This document shows positions 44,441 through 53,170 of a stretch of 64,000 nt of DNA, in pieces. The notes beneath the pieces were generated by a model. It did not search any database. It worked only from the letters and a program-made list of their open reading frames with translations, and was not told the DNA's origin. This DNA is from Syntrophosphaera sp035450685 (GTDB taxonomy: Bacteria; Cloacimonadota; Cloacimonadia; Cloacimonadales; Cloacimonadaceae), in contig DAOTNF010000011.1 in the NCBI GenBank assembly GCA_035450685.1, forward strand, positions 8,017 to 72,016, in the 5' to 3' direction. Both the position numbers and the translations under genes were made by a program. The stretch's first letter is position 1, and the number at the start of each line of letters is the position of its first letter.

Positions 44441-45502
44441 TCATATCAATCGAAACTGTTTTAAGTTTATGTACAGCTCGCGTACCAGACTGTAAACAAT
44501 ATATACCAGGGGCACGGAGACCAGCATCCAGATGATGCCGCCGAACCAGCCTCCAGCCAATACGGTTACCAGCACGATCAGGGGATGCATCTTGATAGTC
44601 TTGCCCACCACGACCGGGTAAACAAAGTTGTTGTCCAATACCTGCACCAGATACATGGCCAGAGCCGCGTAGATCATCATGGACAACGGTTTGCCGGTGA
44701 TCAGCACGGTTAGCACAGCCAAAGCCGCTCCCAGCCAGGGGCCAATGTAGGGTATGATGTTGGCCACACCGGCAGTAATGCCTACCAACACCGCGTAGGG
44801 CACGCCCGCGATGGTGAGGGCAACCGATGTCATGATACTTACTGCGATCACCTCCAGCAAGATGGCGCGCAAGAATCTTCCCACGGTTTCATCGATCTTG
44901 TCTTGCAGGATCACAGCCAGTTCAAAAAAGCGGTTGGGCACCAAAGAAAGCATTCCTTTGCGTAACGCCTGCTTGTCCTTTAACATGAAAAAGCTGAATA
45001 CGGGCACAGTGATCACAAAGGATATCATGCTCAGGATGGTCTGGTAATTATCCACCAGCAGTTTTGGCAGTTCGCCCAAAAGCTGGTTGCCGGTCTCGAT
45101 CAGGTGCACAAACTTGGCGGTAAACCCCAAACTGGGAACCTGTTTGTCTATGTTCTGCAAAAACTCGAAGACCGAGCGCACGAAAGGCAAGGCCAGAACC
45201 TGCTCGCTGACAGGTTTATCGGAATATTGAAAGAGCGCCATTAAGTTATTCCCCTGGTTAATCAGCATGGGGACCATTCTGGTTGTGAAAAGCGCCAATA
45301 ACCCGGCAATAACCGCATATACCATCAACACTGATACCCAGCGCGGAACCCCGCGGTATTCCAAACTCGTTACCAGAGGGTCAAGTATATATGCAAACAC
45401 CAACGACGCGATCAGATAACTGAACACGGGGCGGTAGAAAATAATACCCAGCACGATCATGGCCAGGATTATCACAATGAAGACGATCTTCGTCCAGTTC
45501 AT
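44441..45502 (-). CDS. AI-2E family (PerM/YhhT-type) membrane transporter
   Basis: 353-residue protein with about eight helices: a cluster at the N terminus, a soluble amphipathic stretch (about 95-145) and further helices to the end. The C-terminal signature includes GPWLGAALAV and KTIKMHPLIVLVTVLAGG, typical of the family. Substrates are various (autoinducer-2, ions, Na+/H+) and cannot be inferred. It starts 2 bp after the cNMP-binding gene. Confidence 0.88.
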   Translation of the reverse strand: MNWTKIVFIVIILAMIVLGIIFYRPVFSYLIASLVFAYILDPLVTSLEYRGVPRWVSVLMVYAVIAGLLALFTTRMVPMLINQGNNLMALFQYSDKPVSEQVLALPFVRSVFEFLQNIDKQVPSLGFTAKFVHLIETGNQLLGELPKLLVDNYQTILSMISFVITVPVFSFFMLKDKQALRKGMLSLVPNRFFELAVILQDKIDETVGRFLRAILLEVIAVSIMTSVALTIAGVPYAVLVGITAGVANIIPYIGPWLGAALAVLTVLITGKPLSMMIYAALAMYLVQVLDNNFVYPVVVGKTIKMHPLIVLVTVLAGGWFGGIIWMLVSVPLVYIVYSLVRELYINLKQFRLI

Positions 45503-45504
45503 GA

Positions 45505-45975
45505 TTAGTATCCGGAACCCATATCCTGCAGGTAACTGGCAAGAAATTCACAGCAGGCTTTCAGTAATTTGTTTCCCAAACGCTTATTCTTGCTGATCAG
45601 ATCTTGAAAATCGCTTTCAGTGAGGGCCAAGACGCTAAGGTCAGTAAGCGCGGTGGCGCTGCCGCTGCGTTTGTTGTCCCCAAACAGGTCTTTAACCCCG
45701 ATAAACTGGTGTTTTTTTAGAACAGCAGATCCTTGTGGGTTCAGCTTGCCCGTCACCTGCAACTCCCCGGAAACGATGAAAAACAGCACTTCCAGAGGAT
45801 GTCCCTCCTCGAAGAGCACCTCGCCAGCCCTGTATTCACGATTGTGCAAACAGGCACTGACCAGGCTCAACTCAAAGGGGTTGAGTTCCCGGAAAAGCAT
45901 GTACTTTTTCAAGGCCTGGTGTTGATTAGGTTTTCTAATCACCTTCCAAAACCATTTGAGATAGTCTTTTACCAT
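45505..45975 (-). CDS. cyclic nucleotide-binding domain protein without HTH
   Basis: 156-residue protein consisting of one cNMP-binding beta-roll (about 25-145): F-x-L-S-L-V-S-A-C-L, FEEGHPLEVLFFIVSGELQV and FGDNKRSGSATALTDLSVLAL. No DNA-binding domain follows, so it is not a full Crp-type regulator. The classic cAMP-contacting Arg-Ser pair is not clear (KRSGSA). It lies between pcm and the AI-2E permease, and could regulate the permease. Confidence 0.8.
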   Translation of the reverse strand: MVKDYLKWFWKVIRKPNQHQALKKYMLFRELNPFELSLVSACLHNREYRAGEVLFEEGHPLEVLFFIVSGELQVTGKLNPQGSAVLKKHQFIGVKDLFGDNKRSGSATALTDLSVLALTESDFQDLISKNKRLGNKLLKACCEFLASYLQDMGSGY

Positions 45976-45987
45976 CTGGTCTCCCTG

Positions 45988-46623
45988 TTATTTACTGATC
46001 AAGGGTACAAAAGCGCAGGCACCGTGCTCCGAAACGGAATACCCGTTTTCAGTACGTATCACCTTGGTGAGGATCTGATAATCACCCGCCCCCACCGGCA
46101 CAACCAGGATTCCGCCCGGTTTCAACTGCTCCTGCAAGCGTGGGGGAATCTGCCTGGCTCCTGCGCTGACTACGATCTTATCAAACTCCTTATGAGGCGG
46201 ATACGCCTTGAGCCAGCCTTGCGCCCCATCGCCGATGCGGAAAAAGATATTCTTGTAACCAGCCTCTTTCAATACTCCCTGGGCTGTTAAAGACAGTTCC
46301 TCCAACCTCTCCACGCTGCAAACTTCCCCCGCTATCTCAGCAAGTAACGCGCACTCGTAACCGGAGCCGGTGCCAATTTCCAGCACCAGATCCTCCGGTT
46401 TCAACTCCAAGTGCTCCAGCATGATGGCAACCATCAGGGGTTGGGAGATGGTCTGTTCCAATCCAATGGGAAGAGGCCGGTTGCGATAGGCATAATCTTT
46501 GTACTGAGGCGGCACATATAGTTCGCGGGGAACCTTGCTGAAGGCCGCCAGGACCGATTCATCCCTGATGCCTTGCTGTCTCAGTTCCTGCACCAGCAGC
46601 CTGCGTTGATCTTCAAAGCGCAT
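45988..46623 (-). CDS. pcm: protein-L-isoaspartate O-methyltransferase
   Basis: Repairs isoaspartyl residues using SAM. The product is 211 residues. Motif I is LVLEIGTGSGYECALLA (about 79-95); upstream are YVPPQYKDYAYRNRPLPIG and the TISQPLMVAIM block typical of Pcm. It overlaps surE by 11 bp; surE-pcm pairing is common in bacteria. Confidence 0.93.
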   Translation of the reverse strand: MRFEDQRRLLVQELRQQGIRDESVLAAFSKVPRELYVPPQYKDYAYRNRPLPIGLEQTISQPLMVAIMLEHLELKPEDLVLEIGTGSGYECALLAEIAGEVCSVERLEELSLTAQGVLKEAGYKNIFFRIGDGAQGWLKAYPPHKEFDKIVVSAGARQIPPRLQEQLKPGGILVVPVGAGDYQILTKVIRTENGYSVSEHGACAFVPLISK

Positions 46624-47395
46624 GAACTTTCCTTAGCTGCAGCAGCCCATTCTCTTCCAACCATTCCAGGATGGAGGGGAAAGAGTCTGCCCGGGTAAGA
46701 TTAAAGCCCAGCGGCGTGACTGATATGTATTGTTCCGAGACGGCTTCCGAATCAGATCCTTTCAGGGTTTCCCAGACGGGTACGTCGCCGCCTACCCGGT
46801 AGGTGAAACCGTCCTCCAGTTCATCCACTACCTTGATAAAATTATAGTATTTGCGATTCCCGGTGCTGGTCAATCTAACGCCCCTAATCGCATCAGAATG
46901 CAGATTGGGTACATTGATATTTAAGATACCCCGTTCCGGGATCAGATCACAGATGCCAAGATCCAGCATTCTTACCATCCAGGCTGCCGCGGTTTCGAAG
47001 ACCTGGTCTTTGTAAGAAGTCATTGAGACGGCTATTGCCTTGAATCCCAGAAAACAAGCTTCAACAGCAGCTCCCACAGTTCCGGAATAGAGGACGTCCT
47101 CTCCCATGTTCTGGCCAGCATTGATACCCGAAATGACAAGATCAACTGGTTCGCTGATGATCTTTTGCAGGGCTATGACCGAGCAATCCACAGGGGTTCC
47201 GTCCACGCTGTATTCCCGCTCGTTCAGTTTGGTCACACGCAGGTCCCTGCGCAGTGTGATCGAGTGCGAAGCGGCGCTGCGCTCGCGATCCGGCGCCACG
47301 ATAATTAGCTGATGGCCAGCCTTGCTCAAATGTTCCGCCAGGGTGCGAATCCCGGGGGCGTGAATGCCGTCGTCGTTGGTCAATAAAATTCGCAA
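46613..47395 (-). CDS. surE: 5'/3'-nucleotidase SurE
   Basis: Metal-dependent phosphatase acting on nucleoside monophosphates under stress. The product is 260 residues. The N terminus has ILLTNDDGIHAPGI with the metal ligands Asp8 and Asp9; APDRERSAASHSIT and SGINAGQNMGEDVLYSGTVGAA follow. The start is TTG with GAGGAGATT upstream on the minus strand. It overlaps pcm by 11 bp. Confidence 0.94.
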   Translation of the reverse strand: MRILLTNDDGIHAPGIRTLAEHLSKAGHQLIIVAPDRERSAASHSITLRRDLRVTKLNEREYSVDGTPVDCSVIALQKIISEPVDLVISGINAGQNMGEDVLYSGTVGAAVEACFLGFKAIAVSMTSYKDQVFETAAAWMVRMLDLGICDLIPERGILNINVPNLHSDAIRGVRLTSTGNRKYYNFIKVVDELEDGFTYRVGGDVPVWETLKGSDSEAVSEQYISVTPLGFNLTRADSFPSILEWLEENGLLQLRKVHAL

Positions 47396-47418
47396 TTCAA
47401 TCTCCTCAGATTACCGTA

Positions 47419-47769
47419 TTAAATCCAAAACTTACAGATTATCAATATAATTACCGCTGTACTTACCAGTAAAAGCAAAAAGAGCCAGTGTTCCCGAAAA
47501 AAACTTTTAAAGCTGCTTCCACGCCTTTTCTTATATCTGGCTTTTTTGGGTGAAGTATTCTTTTGAAAATGTCTTTTAAACGACCTGCGGGGAGCATGGC
47601 GCAATTCCCTGTATGTTCTCTGCGCCGCGGTCAACCACTTGATCGTTCCATTTTCCAACAGATATGGCCTATAACCCAAACTCACATAATGCTTAATCTC
47701 GTTGGCAGAATAACCTGTAACGCTTTCAGGATCAAGCTCTTTGACTATTAAATGTCGTTTGGTGCTCAT
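47419..47769 (-). CDS. small basic single-pass membrane protein
   Basis: 116 residues, function unknown. It has a charged N-terminal region of about 50 residues, a highly basic stretch (RRSFKRHFQK...KKARYKKRRG, about 60-87) and one C-terminal transmembrane helix (about 95-114). A good AGAGGT site precedes the ATG. It begins the minus-strand run and is 23 bp upstream of surE. The basic region could bind nucleic acid or phospholipid heads. Confidence 0.65.
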   Translation of the reverse strand: MSTKRHLIVKELDPESVTGYSANEIKHYVSLGYRPYLLENGTIKWLTAAQRTYRELRHAPRRSFKRHFQKNTSPKKARYKKRRGSSFKSFFREHWLFLLLLVSTAVIILIICKFWI

Positions 47770-48436
47770 GAAAATACCTCTTTCAATAATCTAATATGGA
47801 GCTGAATCATTTTGTCAAGCAATATCTCCAACTATCTGGTTTCAAGACCCGCTGGAGGCATATTTGGGTGCTTCAACGGTGAGACATATCTTCTTTAGAC
47901 TGAATCTGGAACCTCTTGACTAAATCAAGGCATCAGGGCTACTCAACACCTGTGTGCCTTACTGGGAATGCTTTTCCCGTGTATGAGGTAAGAACTGTAT
48001 CTTTTTCTTTCTCGCAAACTAAGCGGTTTGGCAATAGCAGAAAACTGGTCTGTTCCAAACAATGCGATTTTAGATCGTATATTGTAATTATGATGCAGTT
48101 ACAATCGAGAGATGGAAAACCTGGTTATTCCCGCCCTGAATCAGACAAAAAATACACTCGAATTACTTGCGAAGATTGGAATAAAATGCCTACCTTCCCG
48201 ATATTACTTCATAGCGCCCGCCTTTGCTGCTACTGGCTTTGGTGCCATCATCCTTAAGTCATCCCTCACCGGGTTAAGGATGACCCCAGGAAAACAAAGA
48301 CTTAGCTGCCTCGCGCGCGCGAGGGCAAGCACGCCGCAAGTTCCGACTCCGCTTACGTGTATGAGGGTTTTTTCTCTTTTGGCTTAAAAATTGTATGAGC
48401 ATACCATCCAACTTAGGTTTGTAATGGAGAATTTGT
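47770..48436. other. 667-bp gene-free region between divergent genes
   Basis: It should hold promoters for the minus-strand surE run and for the PAD gene. It contains repeat copy E (48208-48324). I cannot assign promoters with confidence; frames open across 47916-48390 lack ribosome-binding sites and run through the repeat. Confidence 0.5.
48208..48324 (+). repeat. dispersed repeat core, copy E, plus GC palindrome
   Basis: The core (48208-48292) is the closest to a consensus: TTCATAGCGCCC, GCTGCTACTGGCTTTGG, then ATCATCCTTAAG and GTTAAGGATGA arms around TCATCCCTCACCGG, ending CCCCAGGAA. A palindrome CCTCGCGCGCGCGAGG follows at 48309-48324. Confidence 0.85.
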
Positions 48437-50464
48437 ATGCTCAGTGCCAAGCACAGCTTTTATCTGATTACAGTCTTGATACTGGTCATGATCCCGGGAT
48501 TCTTGCCGGGACATGCCGACCTGCCTACGGACAGCGATTATGCGCCCAGCCGTTTCACAGAAACAAATCCACCCCAAGGCCCGGTGCGGCCTGTGGCAGA
48601 ATTTGAACCAGCCTCGCATGTACTGATCAGATATCCCTTGGGTATACCGGTCAGCCTGGTGGTGCAACTGGCCAGTCAGGATCAGGTGATCTGCCTGGTT
48701 TCCTCTCAGTCCCAACAGAATCAAGCTACTTCCACCTTTAACTCTGCAGGGGCAAACATGGCCAACATCAGCTTTATGATAGCAGCCACCGATTCTTACT
48801 GGACACGTGACTATGCCCCCTGGTTCATTTTTGATGGAAATGATGAGTACGGAGTGGTTGATTTTATCTACAATCGCCCGCGGCCCAATGATAACCTTAT
48901 TCCCCAACTGTTTGCCAACCAATACAATCATAATTATTATGGGATGAACCTCCAGCAAACCGGCGGCAACTATATGACCGACGGTATTTGCACCGCCGCA
49001 CAGACAACCATAGCCTACACAGAGAACGGCGGATATACCCAAGCCCAGGTGAACGCCAAAATGCACGACTATATGGGCATATCAAGTTATCATGTGCTTC
49101 CTGATCCGAACAATACCTATATCGACCATATTGACTGCTGGGGAAAGTTTTTGGCCCCGGACAAGGTGCTGATCCGCAGTGTGCCGACCTCTCATCCCCA
49201 GTATAACGCGATCGAGCAGACTGCTGCCTATTTTACCAATCTGAACTGCGCCTGGGGATATCCCTTCCGCGTATATCGGGTCAACACCCCTCAAAACCAG
49301 CCCTATTCAAATTCCCTGATCCTGAACAAGAGGGTCTTTGTGCCCATCATGAACAGCAACTACGATGCCGCCGCCCTGCAAGTGTACCGTGACGCTTTGC
49401 CAGGTTATGAGGTGATCGGGGTGGTTGGCAGCAGTTACACGCCCTGGGAATCCACAGACGCGCTGCATTGCCGTACCCACGAGATTCCCGACAAGCAGAT
49501 GATCCATATTAGCCACCAGCCTTGGTGGGGAACCAAAGCTTATGCCACAGGCTACGATATTAATGCCACCATCAAGGCTCACAGCGGGCAGGCACTGTAT
49601 TCGGATTCCACATTTGTGTGCTACAAAGTCAACCAGCAGCCCTGGCAGAGATCCGCGCTGATAAATATTGTAGCCTCTGAATATACCGCTCTGCTGAATG
49701 GATTTACCCCGGGAGACACGATCCGCTACTTCATCCACACTGCCGATCTCTCCGGACGCTCCCTCGATCATCCCTTCACTGCTGCTTTTGATCCACATGT
49801 GTTCATCATTGAAGCTGATACCGAGCCACCCCTGTTGAATCATATCCCTCCCGCAGAAATGACAAATCAAGCAACCTTATTCACTGTCACTGCTTCCGAT
49901 AATTATCAGGTGGGACAGGTACTCATGCAATACAAGGTGGATGAGCAGGAGATTCCCATCGAATTAGCCCTGAATCCCAACCCCCAGGCTGGACCGGATG
50001 CATGGAACTGCCTTGTCGAACCGCAGTTTTCCAGCGAAGACGAAACCTTCCATTACCGGTTCATAGCCCGGGACTCGGCCACACCACCCAACCTTGGCTA
50101 CTATCCGCCCTCAGGCACCTGGATCAGTCTCCCAATTAAAGAGTTGAGTAACGAGGACAACCATGTTCCCGAACCTGTTCAGAACGGGCTGCGTGTTTAC
50201 CCAAATCCACTCAGAAAGAGTTCGGGCAATTATTTCACAATTGATTTCACAAGTTCAGGTAAAAGCCCTTTTACGTTGAAGATATTCAACCTGAAAGGAC
50301 AATTATTATCCACCAAGACCATCTCGCCCAGTACGCAAAATAGCAACCTTATCAGTTGGCCTTTCTCAGATTTGGGGAGACGTAATGCCGCCCCTGGCCT
50401 GTATTTCTGCAAAATCACCCAAGATGGCAACTCATTCATAAGCAAGATGTTAATAATGGATTAG
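48437..50464 (+). CDS. secreted peptidylarginine deiminase (PPAD-like) with type IX-like sorting domain
   Basis: 675 residues. The product has a signal peptide (about 1-27) and a PAD_porph-type guanidino-group-modifying domain (about 50-365) with Asp125 (WTRDYAP), Arg147 and Arg149 (NRPRP), His231 and Asp233 (HIDCWGK) and nucleophile Cys345 (LHCRTH). Spacing from Asp to Arg (22) and Asp to His (106) matches PPAD Asp130, Arg152 and His236. In PPAD the two arginines hold the C-terminal carboxylate of the peptide, so this enzyme should citrullinate C-terminal arginines; agmatine deiminase is the cytoplasmic alternative and fits the signal peptide poorly. Ig-like domains follow, and a sorting domain starts at YPNPL (about 589). 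The catalytic domain is a paralogue of the PAD at 39051-40080. Confidence 0.92.
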   Translation: MLSAKHSFYLITVLILVMIPGFLPGHADLPTDSDYAPSRFTETNPPQGPVRPVAEFEPASHVLIRYPLGIPVSLVVQLASQDQVICLVSSQSQQNQATSTFNSAGANMANISFMIAATDSYWTRDYAPWFIFDGNDEYGVVDFIYNRPRPNDNLIPQLFANQYNHNYYGMNLQQTGGNYMTDGICTAAQTTIAYTENGGYTQAQVNAKMHDYMGISSYHVLPDPNNTYIDHIDCWGKFLAPDKVLIRSVPTSHPQYNAIEQTAAYFTNLNCAWGYPFRVYRVNTPQNQPYSNSLILNKRVFVPIMNSNYDAAALQVYRDALPGYEVIGVVGSSYTPWESTDALHCRTHEIPDKQMIHISHQPWWGTKAYATGYDINATIKAHSGQALYSDSTFVCYKVNQQPWQRSALINIVASEYTALLNGFTPGDTIRYFIHTADLSGRSLDHPFTAAFDPHVFIIEADTEPPLLNHIPPAEMTNQATLFTVTASDNYQVGQVLMQYKVDEQEIPIELALNPNPQAGPDAWNCLVEPQFSSEDETFHYRFIARDSATPPNLGYYPPSGTWISLPIKELSNEDNHVPEPVQNGLRVYPNPLRKSSGNYFTIDFTSSGKSPFTLKIFNLKGQLLSTKTISPSTQNSNLISWPFSDLGRRNAAPGLYFCKITQDGNSFISKMLIMD

Positions 50465-50585
50465 AGCCGTGTTGATATTATTCAACAGCATATCACACAT
50501 AACAGGCAACTTTAGTCTTGACGTCTGGGCTGGGTTTTTTAATTATGAAGTCAGCCTACAGACCCTACATAGAATGCCCTCCGAG

Positions 50586-50625
50586 CAGTGGGGATGCCGC
50601 CCGGCATTCCCCACTGTATTTTTTT
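50586..50625 (+). terminator. rho-independent terminator after the PAD gene
   Basis: CAGTGGGGATGCC pairs with GGCAT-CCCCACTG (one bulged T) around GCCC, followed by TATTTTTTT. It lies 120 bp after the PAD stop and 25 bp before the carboxypeptidase start. The carboxypeptidase is therefore either separately transcribed or read through. Confidence 0.85.
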
Positions 50626-50650
50626 GCCCAGATGATTCATGAGGCAGATA

Positions 50651-53155
50651 ATGAAAACTTGGGGAGCCATCTTCTCTTTTCTTTTCGCTCTCTCCGTACT
50701 CGTTTCCTCTTCTCCTGAACTTATGGTGGCCAGGTTGGAGAATCCACAAAGTTCCGAAATTGATCGGTTCATCAGACAAGCTGGTTGGGATGTGGCAGGC
50801 TTCAGGGCTGGTAAATATCTGGATCTCGTTTTGAGCCGGGAACAGTTTGAAATGCTCAGTCTGGAGTATCCCTCCTTATATGTCATCCAGACAGAAAATG
50901 AGCTTCGGAACAATCTTCAGCCAGGCAAAGACCTGCCCGGGTATCGAAGCTATCCACAAATGCTGGCTGAACTACAGCAGCTTCAGGATCTATATCCAAC
51001 CTTAATGGAACTTCACCAGATAGGCACGGGCTGGGGTGCGATTTACGCTGAACAGGGAATAGCGGCATATCAGAATTTCAATCATGCGGTCTGGGCAATC
51101 AAGGTTTCTGCCAATGTCCATCTCAATGAGGATGAGCCAGCGTTTTACTTTGTTGGGGAACACCATGCCCGGGAACCGCTTTCCACAGAGGTTTGCATGG
51201 GAATCCTGAATCACTTGCTGTCGGAGTATGGCAGCGATCCACAGGTAACCCAACTCCTTGATGGCAGCGAGGTTTGGATTGTGCCCCTGCTCAATCCGGA
51301 TGGACACAAGTTGGTGATTGATGAAACTTCGATCTGGCATAGAAAGAACATTCGCGATAACAACAACAACCATATTCTGGACTATGGAAGCATGGGAATG
51401 GGCGATGATGGAGTTGACCTAAACCGCAACTACAGCTATCAGTGGGGCTATGTATATGCTTCAGACTTCATTGGAGACAGCGTTTATCATGGGCCCCATG
51501 CTTTTTCCGAACCTGAAACCCAGGCCTTGAGAGACTTGCTGCTGTCCAGACGCTTTCTTGCGGGGATCAGTTACCACTCTCATGGAGAGTATGTTATGTA
51601 TCCCTATGGCTATCTTTATGGCATCACAAGTCCGGACAGACAGGAGTTGGCTGCCCTGGCCTCTGAGATCGCAAGTTTACTTCCCTGTCAGTATAGCGAA
51701 AACTACCGCTACGAGGCTATGCAGTCTTTCGAGCTCTATCCAGTCAGCGGAAGCATGGACGACTGGACTCATGCCACTACCGGGGCATTTGCCTACACGA
51801 TAGAAATGGCTCAGCAGTTCATCCCACCGTCATCATATGTGCCAATTGCCGTGCAGCACCAGGTGAGCGGCGCAATGGCGCTGATGAATAGAATGAACCG
51901 TAAAATCCTGCGAGGACACATAACCGACGTCACCACCGGCGAAGCGATTGCCGCCACTGTGTTTGTGGAACAAATTGATGACCATCCTGTTTACCGTGCC
52001 CCTATCAAGGCGGATTCCCTCTGGGGAGCATACTATTACCTCCTCCCGGCAGGCTTGTACACTGTTCGCTTTATCTACCCGGGCTACTCGACAGTGACAC
52101 AGACAGTATCAATAGACCCCGACAGCCCTACTGTATTGGACATTCAGATGGTTCCACAGGCTCCTTTCGATCTTGAGATAATGGTGCGGGATAATTATCA
52201 CAACCCGGTGGCTGGTGCTCAGTTATGCTTGGGAAACGACTTTGAGGCCACTTATACGACCGACGACCAAGGACTGATAACCATTATTGGCTTTCTTCCT
52301 GGTGAGCACCAGATATGCGTATCCAAACCCGGTTACGGTACTCTGCGCCTGACACGTGAAATAACGATGCCCTCGCTGACACTGACACTTTCTTCTAACG
52401 TGATTTGGGACGAAATGTTCGAGTATGGCCTGTCAGACTGGACTTGCCCAAACACTTGGGGCTTATCTTCTGTCTGCCACACTGGAAACTGGTCGCTCTC
52501 GGATTCGCCCGACGCTAACTATCAAAACAACCTGAACAGCAGTTGCCAAATTGCCAACCCGCTCGAATTGCAGTTATTCGAAAATGCCGATTTGCAGTTT
52601 TGGCTGAAGACAGACCTCTCACTGGATGGAGACCACCTCAGCGTGGAAGCATCAACCGATAACAACTCCTGGCAACTATTGGATTGCTATACCGGTTCAA
52701 ACGACTGGTTCTTTTGCTCTTGCGACCTTAACGATTTTCTGGGCGGCCCTGTCTGGCTGCGTTTCAGATTATACACAAATAGATATGGAAACTCAGATGG
52801 GGTTTACATCGACGATGTAATGGTGTACGCCAGTTCCAATGTCGTGCCGGCTGATGATCCGGCTCTCAGTCCTGATCGGCTGACAATCCGTTGCCACCCC
52901 AATCCCTTTTCCAAACAGGCTGAGATAAAAATCGGTTCCAATCATCCAATGCCCAACTGTGAACTATCCATCTACAACATCAAGGGGCAACTGCTACTGA
53001 CCTTTGATAATAAGTGCTTGACTAAAGGTGACAACCATTATTATTGGGACGGTGTCGACTTGCGTGGCAACCAGTGCTCCAGCGGAGTTTATTTGCTGAG
53101 ACTTAGCTCACGAGGAAAGCCCTTGGCCACAGGAAAGTTGCTAAGAGTAAAATAG
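50651..53155 (+). CDS. secreted M14 zinc carboxypeptidase with sorting domain
   Basis: 834 residues from ATG 50651 (GAGGCAG site just upstream). The signal peptide (about 1-21) is followed by a propeptide-like region. The M14 domain (about 100-415) has zinc ligands His172, Glu175 (HHAREP) and His309 (YHSHGEYVMYPYG), substrate-carboxylate residues Asn258-Arg259 (DLNRNY) and catalytic Glu385 (YTIEMAQ). It should remove C-terminal residues from peptides; whether it prefers Arg/Lys or hydrophobic residues is not clear. Two carboxypeptidase-regulatory-like beta domains (about 418-575), a jelly-roll-like domain (about 590-725) and a C-terminal sorting domain beginning CHPNPF (about 748) complete it. 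It follows a secreted PAD, suggesting use on the same extracellular peptides. Confidence 0.9.
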   Translation: MKTWGAIFSFLFALSVLVSSSPELMVARLENPQSSEIDRFIRQAGWDVAGFRAGKYLDLVLSREQFEMLSLEYPSLYVIQTENELRNNLQPGKDLPGYRSYPQMLAELQQLQDLYPTLMELHQIGTGWGAIYAEQGIAAYQNFNHAVWAIKVSANVHLNEDEPAFYFVGEHHAREPLSTEVCMGILNHLLSEYGSDPQVTQLLDGSEVWIVPLLNPDGHKLVIDETSIWHRKNIRDNNNNHILDYGSMGMGDDGVDLNRNYSYQWGYVYASDFIGDSVYHGPHAFSEPETQALRDLLLSRRFLAGISYHSHGEYVMYPYGYLYGITSPDRQELAALASEIASLLPCQYSENYRYEAMQSFELYPVSGSMDDWTHATTGAFAYTIEMAQQFIPPSSYVPIAVQHQVSGAMALMNRMNRKILRGHITDVTTGEAIAATVFVEQIDDHPVYRAPIKADSLWGAYYYLLPAGLYTVRFIYPGYSTVTQTVSIDPDSPTVLDIQMVPQAPFDLEIMVRDNYHNPVAGAQLCLGNDFEATYTTDDQGLITIIGFLPGEHQICVSKPGYGTLRLTREITMPSLTLTLSSNVIWDEMFEYGLSDWTCPNTWGLSSVCHTGNWSLSDSPDANYQNNLNSSCQIANPLELQLFENADLQFWLKTDLSLDGDHLSVEASTDNNSWQLLDCYTGSNDWFFCSCDLNDFLGGPVWLRFRLYTNRYGNSDGVYIDDVMVYASSNVVPADDPALSPDRLTIRCHPNPFSKQAEIKIGSNHPMPNCELSIYNIKGQLLLTFDNKCLTKGDNHYYWDGVDLRGNQCSSGVYLLRLSSRGKPLATGKLLRVK

Positions 53156-53170
53156 GAGTATTACGGAAGC

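Noticed and set aside
48437..50464. Cytoplasmic agmatine deiminase (polyamine pathway) for the stand-alone PAD
   Set aside because: It has a signal peptide, Ig-like domains, a secretion-type C terminus and the Arg pair used by PPAD to bind a peptide carboxylate, none of which fits agmatine deiminase, although potABC is nearby.
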